In this document: piece by piece, positions 49,128-63,392 of the stretch | Layout of the letters: each line of letters opens with the position of its first letter | Numbering within the stretch: position 1 is the first letter of the stretch | Origin: Porodaedalea pini | Lineage: Eukaryota; Basidiomycota; Agaricomycetes; Hymenochaetales; Hymenochaetaceae | Length of the DNA: 64,000 nucleotides | NCBI GenBank assembly: GCA_002794775.1 | Contig: NBAY01000082.1 | Location: forward strand, 114,350-178,349 | Direction of reading: 5' to 3' | Program-made: the position numbers and the translations under genes | The notes under the pieces: model-generated | The model's input: only the letters and a program-made list of their open reading frames with translations | Told to the model about the DNA's origin: nothing | Databases searched by the model: none

Positions 49128-49465
49128 AGCCATTTTTATAAGTCCTGTGACATGTGCATGTCACATGAAGTGAGCCACGTCAGAGCCAAAATGTTGAAAA
49201 ATAGAGTAAATGTTGATTTTCTCTGTAAATTCTGCACAGTACCTGCTCATTAAGTACTCAAAAAAAAGGCACAGTTATCAGGAGCAGAAATATGTAAAAT
49301 ATGGAGCAATATATTGACTGTGCCTTTTTTTTGAGTACTTAATGAGCAGGTACTGTGCAGAATTTACAGAGAAAATCAACATTTACTCTATTTTTTGACA
49401 TTTTGGCTCTGATGTGGCTCACTTCATGTGACATGCATGTATCACAGGACTTATGAAAATGGCTG
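49128..49465. mobile_element. 338-bp palindromic CAGCC-type MITE
   Basis: TA flanks both sides (49126-49127 and 49466-49467). Terminal repeats are CAGCCATTTTTATAAGTCCT and its inverse. The arms are the outermost about 140 bp of the composite element, meeting near 49300. It lies in or at the edge of a predicted intron of cargo gene A, just after a GTAAGC donor on the minus strand. Confidence 0.88.
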
Positions 49466-49971
49466 TAACAGGGAAGACATATGCTTACCAGATGGCACCT
49501 CTTGCAACTGCTCAGAGTCTTCCATAGTGTCTTCATGATCATGAACTTCACTGGGTGCTACACAAAGTGCCTGTTTGTAAGCCACCAAAGACTTAGAACG
49601 TGGCGATCTATTCTATACCATTAACCATGACTATGTCACTAGAAGGATCCATAGGATGCTGTCCAGCTTGCCCTTCCATAGCAATGGGTACTTATAGGGG
49701 TGAGCGATGAGGCGGGAGAGCAAGACTGATGGGGATGGGAGGAGAAGGACAAGAGATAAAGATGAGACCGATGCATTTTGATGCCCTGAACCCTCCTTTT
49801 GTATTCTTGCTGCATTGGGATAGCCAGTTCCCTACCTTCAACCTTGGTCCTCAGTGGCTCAGTTGGCATGAAAGCAGTAGTCATGAAGGAGGTAGAGGTC
49901 GCTGACATCTTTCGGGAGGCCTAGGTACCAAAATATTTGGTAAGCAAAAATATCTGATGCTCTAAGCAAAA

Positions 49972-51763
49972 TTGAATTGCATTTCTTTTCCTGACCCCAT
50001 GATGCCACCTCAATGTGTCAGAAAGAAGTCCAAAAAACTCAAAGATGGTGAAGAACTAGCTGTGGAATTAGCTGTGCAGATGAAGAAACACCCTGTTAAT
50101 CACTCCAGGAAAAATGAAGTCCCCAATCAGGTTCCCAAAACTCCTGCAAAAAAGCAGTTGAAATTGAGTGGGAAGAAATATGCTACAACAGCAAAGCCGA
50201 CCCGCCAAACTGTGAGTTGTGAAATTTGATGCAAATGCTCTCTCTGACTGGTTTTCATGCCCATAGCCATGTAAGAAGGGCAATGACAAGGATACAGTTG
50301 AACAGGAGCATTCACCTGAAGATCAGGGGGATATATCCATTGCAGACGTTGTTCTGGCTTCAGGACTTGGCTTGAACAACACTATGAATGAAACACAGGG
50401 TTTTGATGATGACAGATTGGCCTTCAATGAAATTCCTGACTCCCCTGACAAGCCTGATGAGCATTCTTTCCATCTTGATGATGGTATGAAACCTCCATTC
50501 ATTGTTGCCTAAGGCTGTGGCTAAGAAAAGTATAGCTGGCAAGTACATGGACTGGAATACTCCCTCCCTTGGACATGCAAAAGCTTATGGATGGATCACA
50601 TTGACACCTGCTGCAGAGAAAAAGCCCAAACTGAAAGTCATGGTAAAAATTCATGACAGTACAGGTGTGCAAGACATGAAGATCAACTCTGAGATGTCAC
50701 TGGCTGATTTGATCAATGAAGCAGTTTCAATCACCCAGGGCCGTTCTACATTCAACCAACTTGGTTACACAGCTTGCTGGTCTGTGAAGTCTGGGACAAA
50801 GCTCAAACCAGAATATTTGGATACACAAGACTAGTTGGACACACTGTTCAAATGAGTTCACAGGCATCAAGCAGCTGAAAAGAAGAAGAAATGAGGTAAT
50901 GAAAACCCCAGAATTGTCATTTAGAATCTCAGTAATCAGGTTTGTCTATAGTATTTGATGTATAAAGTGGTTCCTGACATGTGGTGAAGAATACATGCAG
51001 GAACAATGGGAACAGCAATAAACAGCAAAGTGTGACTAGAACAAATGTGACTCCTTCAGGGGTCACCGGTGCTAAGGAAGCTTACAATGCTGCAGTCAAA
51101 CAGATTATGGCATAAATTGCAGCAGTGTTCAAATGCGATAAATGCAACGGCAGGCTCTGTGGTAAAATAAGAGGGTCAAAAGACCATCTTATGTATTCCA
51201 ACAAACATCTTGTTAAACATGCAAAACTGATTGTGAGTCCATTGACAAAGCACAATCTCACTGGACTAAAAGCATACTTTGTCCAGTATAAGAATACTCC
51301 TGGAGTCAAAGTGGATGGAGTACTGGGGCAACTGAAAGTATTGGACAAGCAGTAGAAAGTAGCTGACAATGCCAGCACAGGAACCAGCTCTGACATAGCA
51401 ACTGGGCCTACAACATCCCTCCCCAACAGTGCTCCTGTGACAGCCAGAACAGTGGAAACTGTAGTGCCAATGCAACCTTTCAACCAGCTGGTCATTGCCC
51501 AGCACTACAAAATGCATAACCAGGTGGTAGCTGAGTGCAGGCCACGTGATTACCCTTCTGTTTGGAATTGGATTGAATCATTGCACAATGACATAGAGAG
51601 AGGCTGTGATGACTACCAATATAGGTCTCTGCTACCTGTTTTCGAGGCCAATGATGTTAAACACTTGGATGACTTGGCTTACTTAGAATTTGGAAGGCTC
51701 GAGAAGATGGTTATTGATGCTCAAGTGGAGGCAAGCATTGGGTTACTCAATCATATCATTTGA
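49972..51763 (+). pseudogene. Cargo gene B: lysine-rich protein of unknown family
   Basis: Divergent from cargo gene A. It starts MNCISFPDPMMPPQCVRKKSKKLKDGEEL, with a basic region, then an acidic stretch (DISIADVVLASG...FNEIPDSPDKPDEHSFHLDDG). Later come a domain near 50640-50830 (KLKVMVKIHDSTGVQDMKINSEMS), a cysteine-containing segment near 51125 (FKCDKCNGRLCGKIRGS) and a C-terminal helical part (WNWIESLHNDIERGCDDYQYRSLLP). At least three in-frame stops and frame changes break it. The last stop lies on the inner edge of the right transposase arm, so the original 3' end may be lost. No family recognised. Confidence 0.5.
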
Positions 51764-51898
51764 TATGCACAGGAGGATGTTTTTCACATCAAGGAACAGT
51801 AGTTATGCATACATCATATAGACAGAATATATTACATTGTTGGACCAGTTGAGACAGTGACAAGGAAGCCTGTATCCACTTGATGAAGAAACCTGACA

Positions 51899-53081
51899 CT
51901 AACAGAGATAACCGCAATGATGATAGAAAGCACAATAGTCTGCAGCACTGATAGACATAGTTTCACTGTAAAGCTTTGTGAATACCGAAGTGTCCATTTC
52001 CTCATCACTGAATTTGACCTGATGAAGTCGAGATTTCAGCAGAGAGAATGCCAGCTCAATTGGGTTGAAGTCCAGAGAATACGTGGGGAGAAATTCCAGC
52101 TTCATGCCCCTGTGCAGAGTCAGATCAGTAAGAGCCCTGCATTGCAGCATGACAGGTCAAAATAGATGGACCTTGACTCAATGAGTTCATGGATTTCCAG
52201 TGACTTGTGGATTGTGCAGTTGTCCATCAACATGACAGAGTTTTGGGCTGGCCAAGGTTGCATGTGGTCCAAGAGATCCCTGATAAATGCAGAGAAGGAG
52301 GTGGCATTGAAGGATCCTTCCAGTATTGTACAGTCAAGCATGCCAGTCAAAGTGATTGCAGGCAAGATCGAATACCTAGAAGAGGCAAGCAGTCAGATCT
52401 GCAGTCATAAAGGTAAGCATCACACCTTTTTCCCCATGTAAAGATCACTTTCTGACATGCCTGATAACCCTGCAAAGCCCATGCTTTCTTCCTCAAGAAG
52501 GTACATTGGTTGCATGTGCTCTTGTCAACAAAGACAAGCTGTTCTGCCTCATATTGAGATCCCATTCTCAATCTGTATCAGAGCTGAGCAGACTTGCTGC
52601 ATTCAAGTGCCCTTTTTGATATCTTGAGCAGAGTAAGTTTGCTGATGCGAAGCCATAAGCATCACCACACTGTCTTCAGAGTGAACCCAGCCCGGTGCAG
52701 AGACCTCCATACTGTAGTGTCTGAAACCTTCTTGCCTGTTATCCTTTCCAGCTCCTCCCTCACCTCATCTAAGTACTGGTCCTTGCGATGCTCTATTGTG
52801 CTCAAGAGATACTATAGTTCAGTTAGCTGCAGCAAGTCATTACAATTCAAAAATGCACTCACCTGTGTATCCGCATAATCAAGCAACCTTGGTCTTCTGG
52901 TTCTCATGCCCTCCTGTCATAAATGCTCCATGCGCTCATGTTGAGCAACAGTTCAGTGGATTGTTGCTCAATGGATATCTATTACCCTGGCCAGGTCATG
53001 CATGGTGAAGAGTCGTGACTGATACAGTCTGAATATGATGTGTCTTGCATCATCTGAGAGTGCCTTGCCTGAAACCATCAT
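51899..53081 (-). pseudogene. Right transposase (DDE_3-like), complete length but with stops
   Basis: Collinear with the split left copy and uninterrupted by host DNA, so it shows the original gene: MMVSGKALSDDARHII, HTH-like region, intron, YLLSTIEHRKDQYLDEVREELERITGKKVSDTT, then VFVDKST, VMLMDNCTIHKS and LDFNPIE. Three short introns are at the same positions as in the left copy. TGA codons interrupt it in the HTH region (three, including HL*QEG, where the left copy has arginine), in VW*CLW and in QL*YRL. Inactive as it stands. Orientation is opposite to the left copy, both pointing inward. Confidence 0.88.
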
Positions 53082-53766
53082 GGAACAGCCTGAGAGGAGG
53101 AGGAAGTAGAGTGTTGGCTTTCATATTTGCATAGTGGTGGCTTGGCTAACACGTGCTCACGTGCTCACAGGTGTTGGTAGTATGCACAGAAATTTGAGTG
53201 TAGCAGTTGAAGCACAAAGTGAATGGACAGGAAACTTGCAGGGAAGATGGCTTTTATGTGTCCAATAATTACACAAAAAGAATCATAATCTTAGTGGTCT
53301 TCTCACCCATGCTGCAAGACCTGTTGTGAGAAGAGGAAGGTGGAAAGAGCTCAAAGTGGAACACAAACCTTGCTGCTGCACCATGAATACTGCATAGATT
53401 GGCTTCAGACTTGCAGGAGCTGTTGGTATAGTCATATACTTAATTTACAGTCATGGGAAAGAATTTTATAGGTAGATGTAGGGGAGTCATTATTTTTGAA
53501 TCTCAGTGGAAATGTATGAGAGAACAGACTGGCTGCACTTGTTTGATCTCCACCCACCTACACAGTCAATGTATTGCTCCCTATTTTATATATTTCTGCT
53601 CCTGAGAACCATGTCTATTTTTTGAGTACTTAATGAGCAGGTACTGCACAGAATTTACAGAGAAAATCAACATTTATTCTATTTTTTGATGTTTTGGCTC
53701 AGATGCGGCTCATTTCATGTGACATGCACATGTCACAGGACTTATGAAAATGGCTGTAATTACTTA

Positions 53767-54843
53767 CTGCCCTTTTCAGAAGTATTGTCACACATGATTT
53801 CACTGATTTTCGTGCCACAAGAGCCTCAAAACACAAACATTTTCATATTTCAACTAAAAGTTGACATTCTTGCGTCATCTAAGTTGCTAAATTCATTTTT
53901 TTATCTCATCTTTCATATTTCAACAAGAGTGATAAGAAATAGTAAAAATTGGAGTCCAAAACAGTGAACATGCTGTTTTTGAACCCATTTCCCTTGTTCA
54001 TTTTTTCCTGCACTCAGATTTCACTGTACAGTGCTCCAGACCAGCCCAGAATTCCAGTATTAGTCTATTATGAATTTACAGACTGATTTTGAGATGTATT
54101 GTGAGGTAGATGTGCTGAATTGGTGAATGCCTGAAACATACAAATCCCCTCTGTTTCTGCAAGCCCCCCAGCCCTCAGGAGAAATTCTTCTCAGCTAAGT
54201 TCATGCATGTAAATTCATTCAAAGTGTATTAGAAGAAATTTGAGCACCATCCATGGATACAGGCTTGCTTCATGAATCAGGGATATGTTCACAAGAATAG
54301 TGCATACAGTCAGAATCTGGTACTCAATTCAGCTCACTGGTTGATGCTAGAGCCCTGGATGCTGCTCAAATCTCTTTCAATACACTTTGAATGAATTTAC
54401 ATGCATGAACTTAGCTGAGAAGAATTTCTCCTGAGGGCTGGGGGGCTTGCAGAAACAGAGGGGATTTGTGTGTTTTAGGCATGCACCAATTCAGCACATC
54501 TACCTCACAATACATCTCAAAATCAGTCTGTAAATTCATAATAGACTAATACTGGAATTCTGGGCTGGTCTGGAGCACTTTACAGTGAAATCTGAGTGCA
54601 GGAAAAAATGAACAAGGGAAATGGGTTCAAAAACAGCATGTTCACTGTTTTGGACTCCAATTTTTACTATTTCTTATCACTCTTGTTGAAATATGAAAGA
54701 TGAGATAAAAAAAATGAATTTAGCAACTTGGATGATGCAAAAAGGTCAACTTTTGGTTGAGATATGAAAACATTTGTGTTTTGAGGCTCTCATGGCACAA
54801 AAATCAGTGAAATCATGTGTGACAATACTTCTGAAAAGGGCAG
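53767..54843. mobile_element. 1.08-kb CTGCCC-type fold-back element, copy 2
   Basis: Nearly identical along its length to the copy at 21.0-22.1 kb, with the same TA flanks, same terminal repeats and same centre. It stands a few bases outside the right end of the composite element. Several CG sites of copy 1 read CA or TG here (CACATGATT for CACGTGATT), so it has decayed more. Confidence 0.88.
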
Positions 54844-54845
54844 TA

Positions 54846-55955
54846 ATAATTCTTCATATCTTTTGAGCTTTGTCTCACTTCACCACAATATTTTCTGTTG
54901 CTTTTTTGACATTCTGCTTCTGCACTACACTATTCAGGCTTCATGGTTCAACATGCTCTATCCAAGAAACTGCAAAAATGAAGGAAAAGTAATAAAACAG
55001 AGGCCAATATGGTCAGGGCTATGGAGGTATACCAGAATGAACTGAAGAGGCCACTAAATGAATGACAGGTGTACTGAGGGAGAGTCCTCTCTTTGCTGCT
55101 GTTGTTGTTGGTGTGAGAGTGGACCAAGGATGGGAGGTTCATGTGTGAACAGCATGCTGATGAACATATGCATACTAGAAGCACAGTATAATTGTATGCA
55201 CTCATGTGACACTGTCACTCAGTGTCCCAAGGAGTTGCTTTTTGTGACAATTGGCTCTTTTCTTTCCTTCATCTATAACATTTTAGTTTGATCACATAGG
55301 AACTCAAATTTTGCTTATCTAGTCTCCACTCATAATTTTCAAAGCTAAAAAAGTTGTGTTTTTCAAGCTTCAGGGGCATGAGTCAAATTGGTGTCCCAAC
55401 ATCAGGAAAGTGGAAGTATCTTTACAGATATTTACAGCTCTTTACACTACTATACACTGCTATATAGTGACCATAGTTCTGTAAAGCTCCATAGTACTCT
55501 ATGATTACCCCCCCACTATGCAGCTCTGTAAAGCAACATATAGTTCAGAGCTCTGTATAGTTCCCCATAGTGCATATTTTCATATCTATATAGTAATGTA
55601 TAGTAGAGTATAGCTTCATATTCCATAGCAGTATAGTGTTCAGTAGTGTTCTATAGTTGGGAATAGCTTCATAGTCCATAGTAGTATAGTGTCCAGTAGC
55701 ATTCTATAGCTGGTAATAGCTAGTAAAAGGCTATAGCTCTGTAGTAGTAAAGCAGCACATAGTTGCTTAAAGCTGCACTAGTAGCAGGTAGTAACACCTG
55801 CTAGGGTAGCTCATGACCTTACACATTTGTTTAGATAGCAGGCAGATTGCAAAATTTATATATTATCATATGCAAAATACATTGGATATCTACTACCCTA
55901 GTGGTATAGCACTTCCAACTGCCTACTCATCTCCCCAACTTGTCCATGACCTCTG
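54846..55955. other. Decayed repeat DNA without recognised gene
   Basis: CG-poor sequence. GTGTCCCAAGGAG near 55222 and the flank AATTGTCACA-type block match, inverted, the sequence near 60030-60072, suggesting one end of an element that encloses the ProRS pseudogenes. From about 55425 to 55800 it becomes a degenerate TATAGT-type simple repeat. Confidence 0.45.
55425..55800. repeat. Degenerate CTATAG/CATAGT simple-sequence tract
   Basis: About 375 bp made largely of variants of TATAGT, CATAGT, CTATAG and GTAAAG with no fixed period. The motif is partly self-complementary (CTATAG). It has no coding potential. Confidence 0.7.
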
Positions 55956-56650
55956 CTACACAAATAATTTGCCATCATTTGGACCCATACCCTGTGGATC
56001 GTCCAGGTCTTCAACCACATGTTGAACATCTCTGGCCATGAGAAGTTTTGGCCAAGGCAATGTGATGTTGCAGCTTGGATGCCATGACTGGTCATCAGAA
56101 TGAAGCCTTCCACGGTCATTGTGTACAGACCACTGGCAAACTTCTCCTTCTTGGACTTGATGCCAGGGATGACAGGTACGGCGAGCAGCTCCTTGTACAC
56201 ATGACAATATAAGTCAAGAATTTCTTGTACTTCTGTATCGGCCTCTTTCTTCATGAGATGAGCAGTGTGACCTTCCTGCCATAGGAATTCGTGCATACAG
56301 AGGAACAGCTGGGGGCTCTTGAACTCCCAGCACACAATACTGTTCCACTGGTTGAGGTTCAGAGGCAGATCACAATAGCTCTTGATCCATTTGGCATGGT
56401 AGGGATACATGGCCATTTTCATAATCAGATGGATTGCTATAGGCTCCTCAAGCTTGGAGCTCCCTCTGAAGATGCATGTCAACATTGAGCGGAAATCAAA
56501 AAATTCGAACACATATGCCCTGGTCACCCATGACACTTCTGGAGAAAAGTCCTCAATGTTGTCCCTTTCATGCTTGAGCACCTTTTAAAATATGAACACC
56601 AGGAAGTAAGCATTCTGTACACCCAAATATTTGATTCTTACATTGAACCA
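55920..56650 (-). pseudogene. Prolyl-tRNA synthetase fragment, copy A
   Basis: The catalytic-domain region of cytosolic ProRS is recognisable: SSKLEEPIAI, MYPYHAKWIKS, DLPLNLNQWNS, EFLWQEGHTAHL, LLAVPVIPGIKSKKEKFASG, TVEGFI, GIQAATSHCLGQNFS. An intron is retained before the SSKLEEP exon. Many expected arginines are Cys, His, Gln or Trp, and a frame change near 56060 separates the LGQNFS part from VVEDLDDPQG. The motif-2 loop residues usually read as R-E are altered (HEFLWQ for REFLWQ). It is dead by sequence. A second copy lies 2.6 kb to the right. Confidence 0.85.
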
Positions 56651-57059
56651 TTCTGTGGTGAGTAAGAACCTGAGATGCATAGTCTTGTCTTTTTAAATAC
56701 CTTGGACTACTCCTCAGATGCTGTATGACCATGGCTTAAGAATGTAGCATCCACTAACACTGTAAGTCATACATGTCAGCCTTGATCAGCAGCTATAATA
56801 CTTGTCAGCACAAAGTGAGAGATTACAGAACAATCAACACACATTCATATACTAAACTGTACAGTCGACTCCTTCTTCACACCAATAGCAATCTTCACCG
56901 TGCCACCAATTCTCACTTTTCATTGACTTTTCCTAGGCAGCAATTGCAGATGTGGGCACTGCAAGAGCTGTAGCATTGGTCTTGAGTTCCACAAAATCTA
57001 CTTTGTGAAACTTGGTCTCCCCAGTTTTGAGAACACACAAGTGTGAAGCAATGTTGGCA

Positions 57060-58555
57060 TGACATTGTCCCATTGGTCATGATGTTGTAACACCAACCGG
57101 TTCATTGGGCACAGAACAAGCGGAATGCATGTGATGTACGTCACAAAGTTGAAGAGCCTCGACTCGGCAATTGAGCAAAGCGGTACACCCGGATCGGTGG
57201 TGATTACCCGAACACGGAATGCATGCAATGACCAGATTGCACACATCAGCTACTCAGACCGACCCCAGTGCACTTATCTGTGTGTGTGTCCTCTCGACCC
57301 TGCCAAAGGTTCATTCATTTGCCTTTGTCTAACGAACATGCGCCAGCCCGGCATTGGTCATTCTGGCTCCATACAAAGGATCCTGAAGCTCACCAATGCT
57401 ACACCAAGTCAACATGCACTGTCCCCGCCTTTCAGTAGTTCAGATCGTGGAGCTGCTCAAAGGAACACTCAGGAGGCTCAGTGGTAGGACAATAGAGGAC
57501 TCGTCTTATTTTATTTTGCCTTTCATGTTTACGCAGGACACTTGTTTAGTATTTATAGAGCACCGAATGTTGTAGATAGGACAGCAATTCCACCCCCAAG
57601 TTTTAATGCCTAACTTCATGTGATATCTCTCAGGACAGTCCCTAGGAACACTTCGGTGCCTTAGTGACTCAAATCGCTCACCTCGACTTCATTTTATTTG
57701 CATTGTGCTCGTTGCGCTCATTCCGTCTGTTCTGTCTTTGCCTCGTTTCTGCTTTGTTCTCATTACCCTGACCTTGCCCCCCTCTCATCTTTTATCTTCT
57801 GATTTAGTTCCATACATTGCCTCATCCCCTGGCATTCCAGATGACGTCCTGTTAAGCACAGGGACCAGCTGTCCATTCCGAGGACAATCCTGCTCCAAGA
57901 AGTCGCACTAGTGTTAGCATGTCTCTGCATCTTCCAACACAGCCACTGACAATCCCCCACACATCTCGAGTGCTCTGTCAGCGCTATGCTTCAAACGCTT
58001 CCCTACTAGTGCGCTCTGCCAATTCTGTTGCCCCTGACATGCCAGAACGCACGCAACTTGAATCCTTTGATCCAGAACCCACAGAACTCGATCAGAATGA
58101 GAGTATTGACACACTAGACACATCTCCCTCGAACTCAATCATCTGATTCCCTTTTACTAACAACCAGAACTCAGTATTCTCAACGTGCAGGCAAGACATG
58201 TACAATGCCTTCACATGCTCAAACATCTGCTGTTGGATAGTCTTGAGATGTGTAGACAAACTGAGGAATAAGGAATAATTGTATTTTCACACCTTCTGTT
58301 CCCAGTTGATGAACTTGTAGCCAGGAGTGTAGCCATCCCATACATCCGCCTCTGTGCAGATACCAGCTTTTCTGAGCATCTTCGCAAGTTCCTCACAGCA
58401 GTCATATAGCTCCTACTCATTAGTGCACATGGCAATACTGCAGGGGACAACAATCACTTGGACACGAGTAACACGTGATGGAGAACAAGACCCTAGTTGT
58501 CACTGTGAATCATGACTATGAATCTAATCGTGTGCATACTAAGGCCCCATGAGTT
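57060..58555. other. Insert between the two ProRS copies, unrecognised
   Basis: CG content is higher here than in the flanking ProRS repeats, so this is probably a later insertion or a separate unit. Short plus-strand frames at about 57705-57911 and 57919-58146 (MSLHLPTQPLTIPHTS...) show no recognisable domain. Confidence 0.4.
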
Positions 58556-58589
58556 CTACCATGCAGATAATTAGCCACCATTTAGACCC

Positions 58590-59225
58590 ATACCCTGTGG
58601 ATCATCCAGGTCTTCAACCACATGTTGAACATCTCTGGCAGCAAGAAGCTTGGCCAAGGCAATGCAATGTTGCAGCTTGGATACCATGGCCAGTCATTGG
58701 AGTGAAGCCTTCCACAGTCATTGTGTGAAGACCACTGGTAAACTTCTCCCTCTTGGACTTGACACCTGGGATGACGGGTACAGTGAGCAGCTCCTTGTAC
58801 ATGTGATGATATAAGTAGAGAATTTCCCATACTTCAGTGTTGGCCACCTTTGTGAGATGCACAGTGTGACCTTCCTGCCATAGGAATTCACATGTACGGA
58901 GTAATGGCTGGGAGCCCTTGAACTCCCAGTGCACAACACTGATCCACTGGTTGAGCTTGAGAGGTAGATTGTGATAGCTCTTGATCCATTTGGCATGGTA
59001 GGGATACATGGCTGTTTTTGTAATCGGATGGATTGCTATGGGCTCCTCAAGCTCAGAGCTCCCTCTGAAGATGCATGTCAACATTGAGTGGAAATCAAAA
59101 AATTTGAACACATACACTCTGGTCACCCACACCACTGCCAGAGAAAAGTCTTCAATGTGGTCCTTGTCACGCTCAATCACCTTTTGAGAGATGAATGTTG
59201 GGAAGTCAGCATTCTCTACACCCAT
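58590..59225 (-). pseudogene. Prolyl-tRNA synthetase fragment, copy B
   Basis: Same segment as copy A, reading a little further upstream: MGVENADFPTFISQKVIERDKDHIEDF, the position of the usual ENAYFPLFVSQ...REKDHIEGF block. It then has an unspliced intron (GTATGTG...CTTCAG on the minus strand), SSELEEPIAI, MYPYHAKWIKSYH, CEFLWQEGHTVHL, and GIQAATLHCLGQ. Arginine codons are again replaced by TG/CA-type codons. Copies A and B share flanking sequence beyond the coding part, so this is a segmental duplication and not two independent captures. Confidence 0.85.
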
Positions 59226-59867
59226 CTCTCTGACTCTCCCACTGAACCATTCTGTGGCGAGTAAGAACCTGATATACAGATGCTTGTTTTTTTAAATACC
59301 TTGGATTGCTTTCCAGATGCTGTATGACCAGGGCTTAAGAATATAGCATCCACTAACACTGTAGTAGTCTAGCATATCGACCTTGATCAGCACCTATAAT
59401 ACTTGGCAGCACAAAGTGAGGGATTATAGAACAATCTGCACACCTTCGTAGTCCAACCTGGAAAGTCAATCTCTTTCTTTGTGCCAATAGCAATCTTCAC
59501 TGCACTGCCAATCCTCACTTTTCATTGCCTTTTCCAGGGTGGCAATTGCAGACATAGGTGCAGAAGGTGCCTTAGCATTGGTCTTGAGTTCCACAAGATC
59601 TAAAGCTTGGTCTTCCTGGTTTCAAGAGCATGCAAGTATGAAGCAATGTCAATTCCAGAGAGGAAGACAGTAGAATGGGAGGTGACTGTGACAGTGGTGA
59701 AGTTTAGAAGTTGAAGTTGACAATGGCACGTGTCAAAAACCAACATACACATGACTGATTTCCCACACCTTCTGCTCACACATGTGCGAGCAGAGGTGTG
59801 GGAATTTGGACTTAGGTAAATTTCACACATCTCAATTTTGTAGTACCTACCTACACCTACAGTCATT

Positions 59868-62857
<2,990 letters not shown>

Positions 62858-63390
62858 CAGCCATTTTCATAAGTCCTGCAACATGTGCATGTCACACGAA
62901 GTGAGTCGCATCAGAGCCAAAATGTCAAAAAATTAGAATGAATGCCTATTTTCTCTGTGAATTCTGCACAGTACCCACTCATTAAGTACTCAAAAAAAAA
63001 AGCATGGTTCTCAGGAGCAGAAAGATGTAAAATATGGAGCAATAAATTGACTGTGTAGGTGGGTGGAGATCAAACAAGTGCAGCTGGTCTGTTCTCTCAC
63101 CCATTTCTACTGAGATTCAAAAATTATGACTCCCCTACATCTAACTATAAAATTCTTTCCTGTGTCTGTAAATTAAGTATATGACTATACCAACAGCTCC
63201 TGCAAGTTTGAAGCCAATCCATTCAGTATTCATGGTGCAGCAGCAAGATTTGTGTTCTACTCTGCAAGACCTGTTGTGAGAAAAGGAGGGTGGAAAGAGC
63301 TTGAAGTGAAACACAAATCTTGCTGCTGCACCATGAATACTGAATGGATTGGCTTCAAACTTGCAGGAGCTGTTGGTATAGTCATATACT
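62858..63390. mobile_element. CAGCC-type palindromic MITE, right part replaced
   Basis: After TA (62856-62857) it starts CAGCCATTTTCATAAGTCCT and follows the 849-bp MITE at 22.2 kb through the centre into the second arm. It then stops at GTCATATACT, where a CTGCCC-type terminus begins. Confidence 0.8.
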
Positions 63391-63392
63391 TA

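Larger units (their letters stand above)
46002..49908 (-). pseudogene. Cargo gene A: coiled-coil protein of unknown family
   Basis: Minus-strand coding remnants follow one another across the region: an N-terminal MSATSTSFMTT; an acidic piece (EVHDHEDTMEDSEQLQEV); a Ser/Glu-rich segment (SSMGPSDMTSDEVSSEG, KGKGKEVARESSREE); a long coiled coil (about 48500-48940, VLKKQLSQAK...VNTLEEKSKQSKINARQVEDE); and a globular part (about 46926-48450) with MGFSVAECVLQIFY and HEWLNFWEMNTSLSFAMRVEQAGYVD. It is broken by TGA at 46926, another TGA shortly after, TAA near 46750, a 490-bp solo LTR (47694-48183) and a MITE (49128-49465). I recognise no family. The position between transposase arms suggests element cargo, but a captured host gene is equally possible. 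Confidence 0.5.
37944..53756. mobile_element. 15.8-kb composite Tc1/mariner-like element with inverted transposase arms
   Basis: TA dinucleotides (37942-37943 and 53757-53758) flank CAGCCATTTTCATAAGTCCT and its exact inverse. From each end the same roughly 2.0-kb sequence runs inward: terminal region, then the same DDE transposase. The left arm is 37944-38957 plus 44615-about 45595, and the right arm is 53756 to about 51760. Arm segments match in length (1014 bp outside the break on both sides). Between the arms are two divergent unrecognised genes. The left arm is split by a captured host block plus a small MITE. It could be one element with cargo, or two inverted copies enclosing other DNA; the sequence alone does not decide. 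Confidence 0.75.

Noticed and set aside
37944..53756. Starship-type giant fungal element
   Set aside because: No tyrosine-recombinase captain gene is visible; the ends are Tc1/mariner-like TIRs with TA and the transposase is DDE type.
37944..53756. Helitron carrying gene fragments
   Set aside because: No Rep/helicase coding sequence and no 5'-TC / CTRR hairpin end; long inverted termini argue against it.
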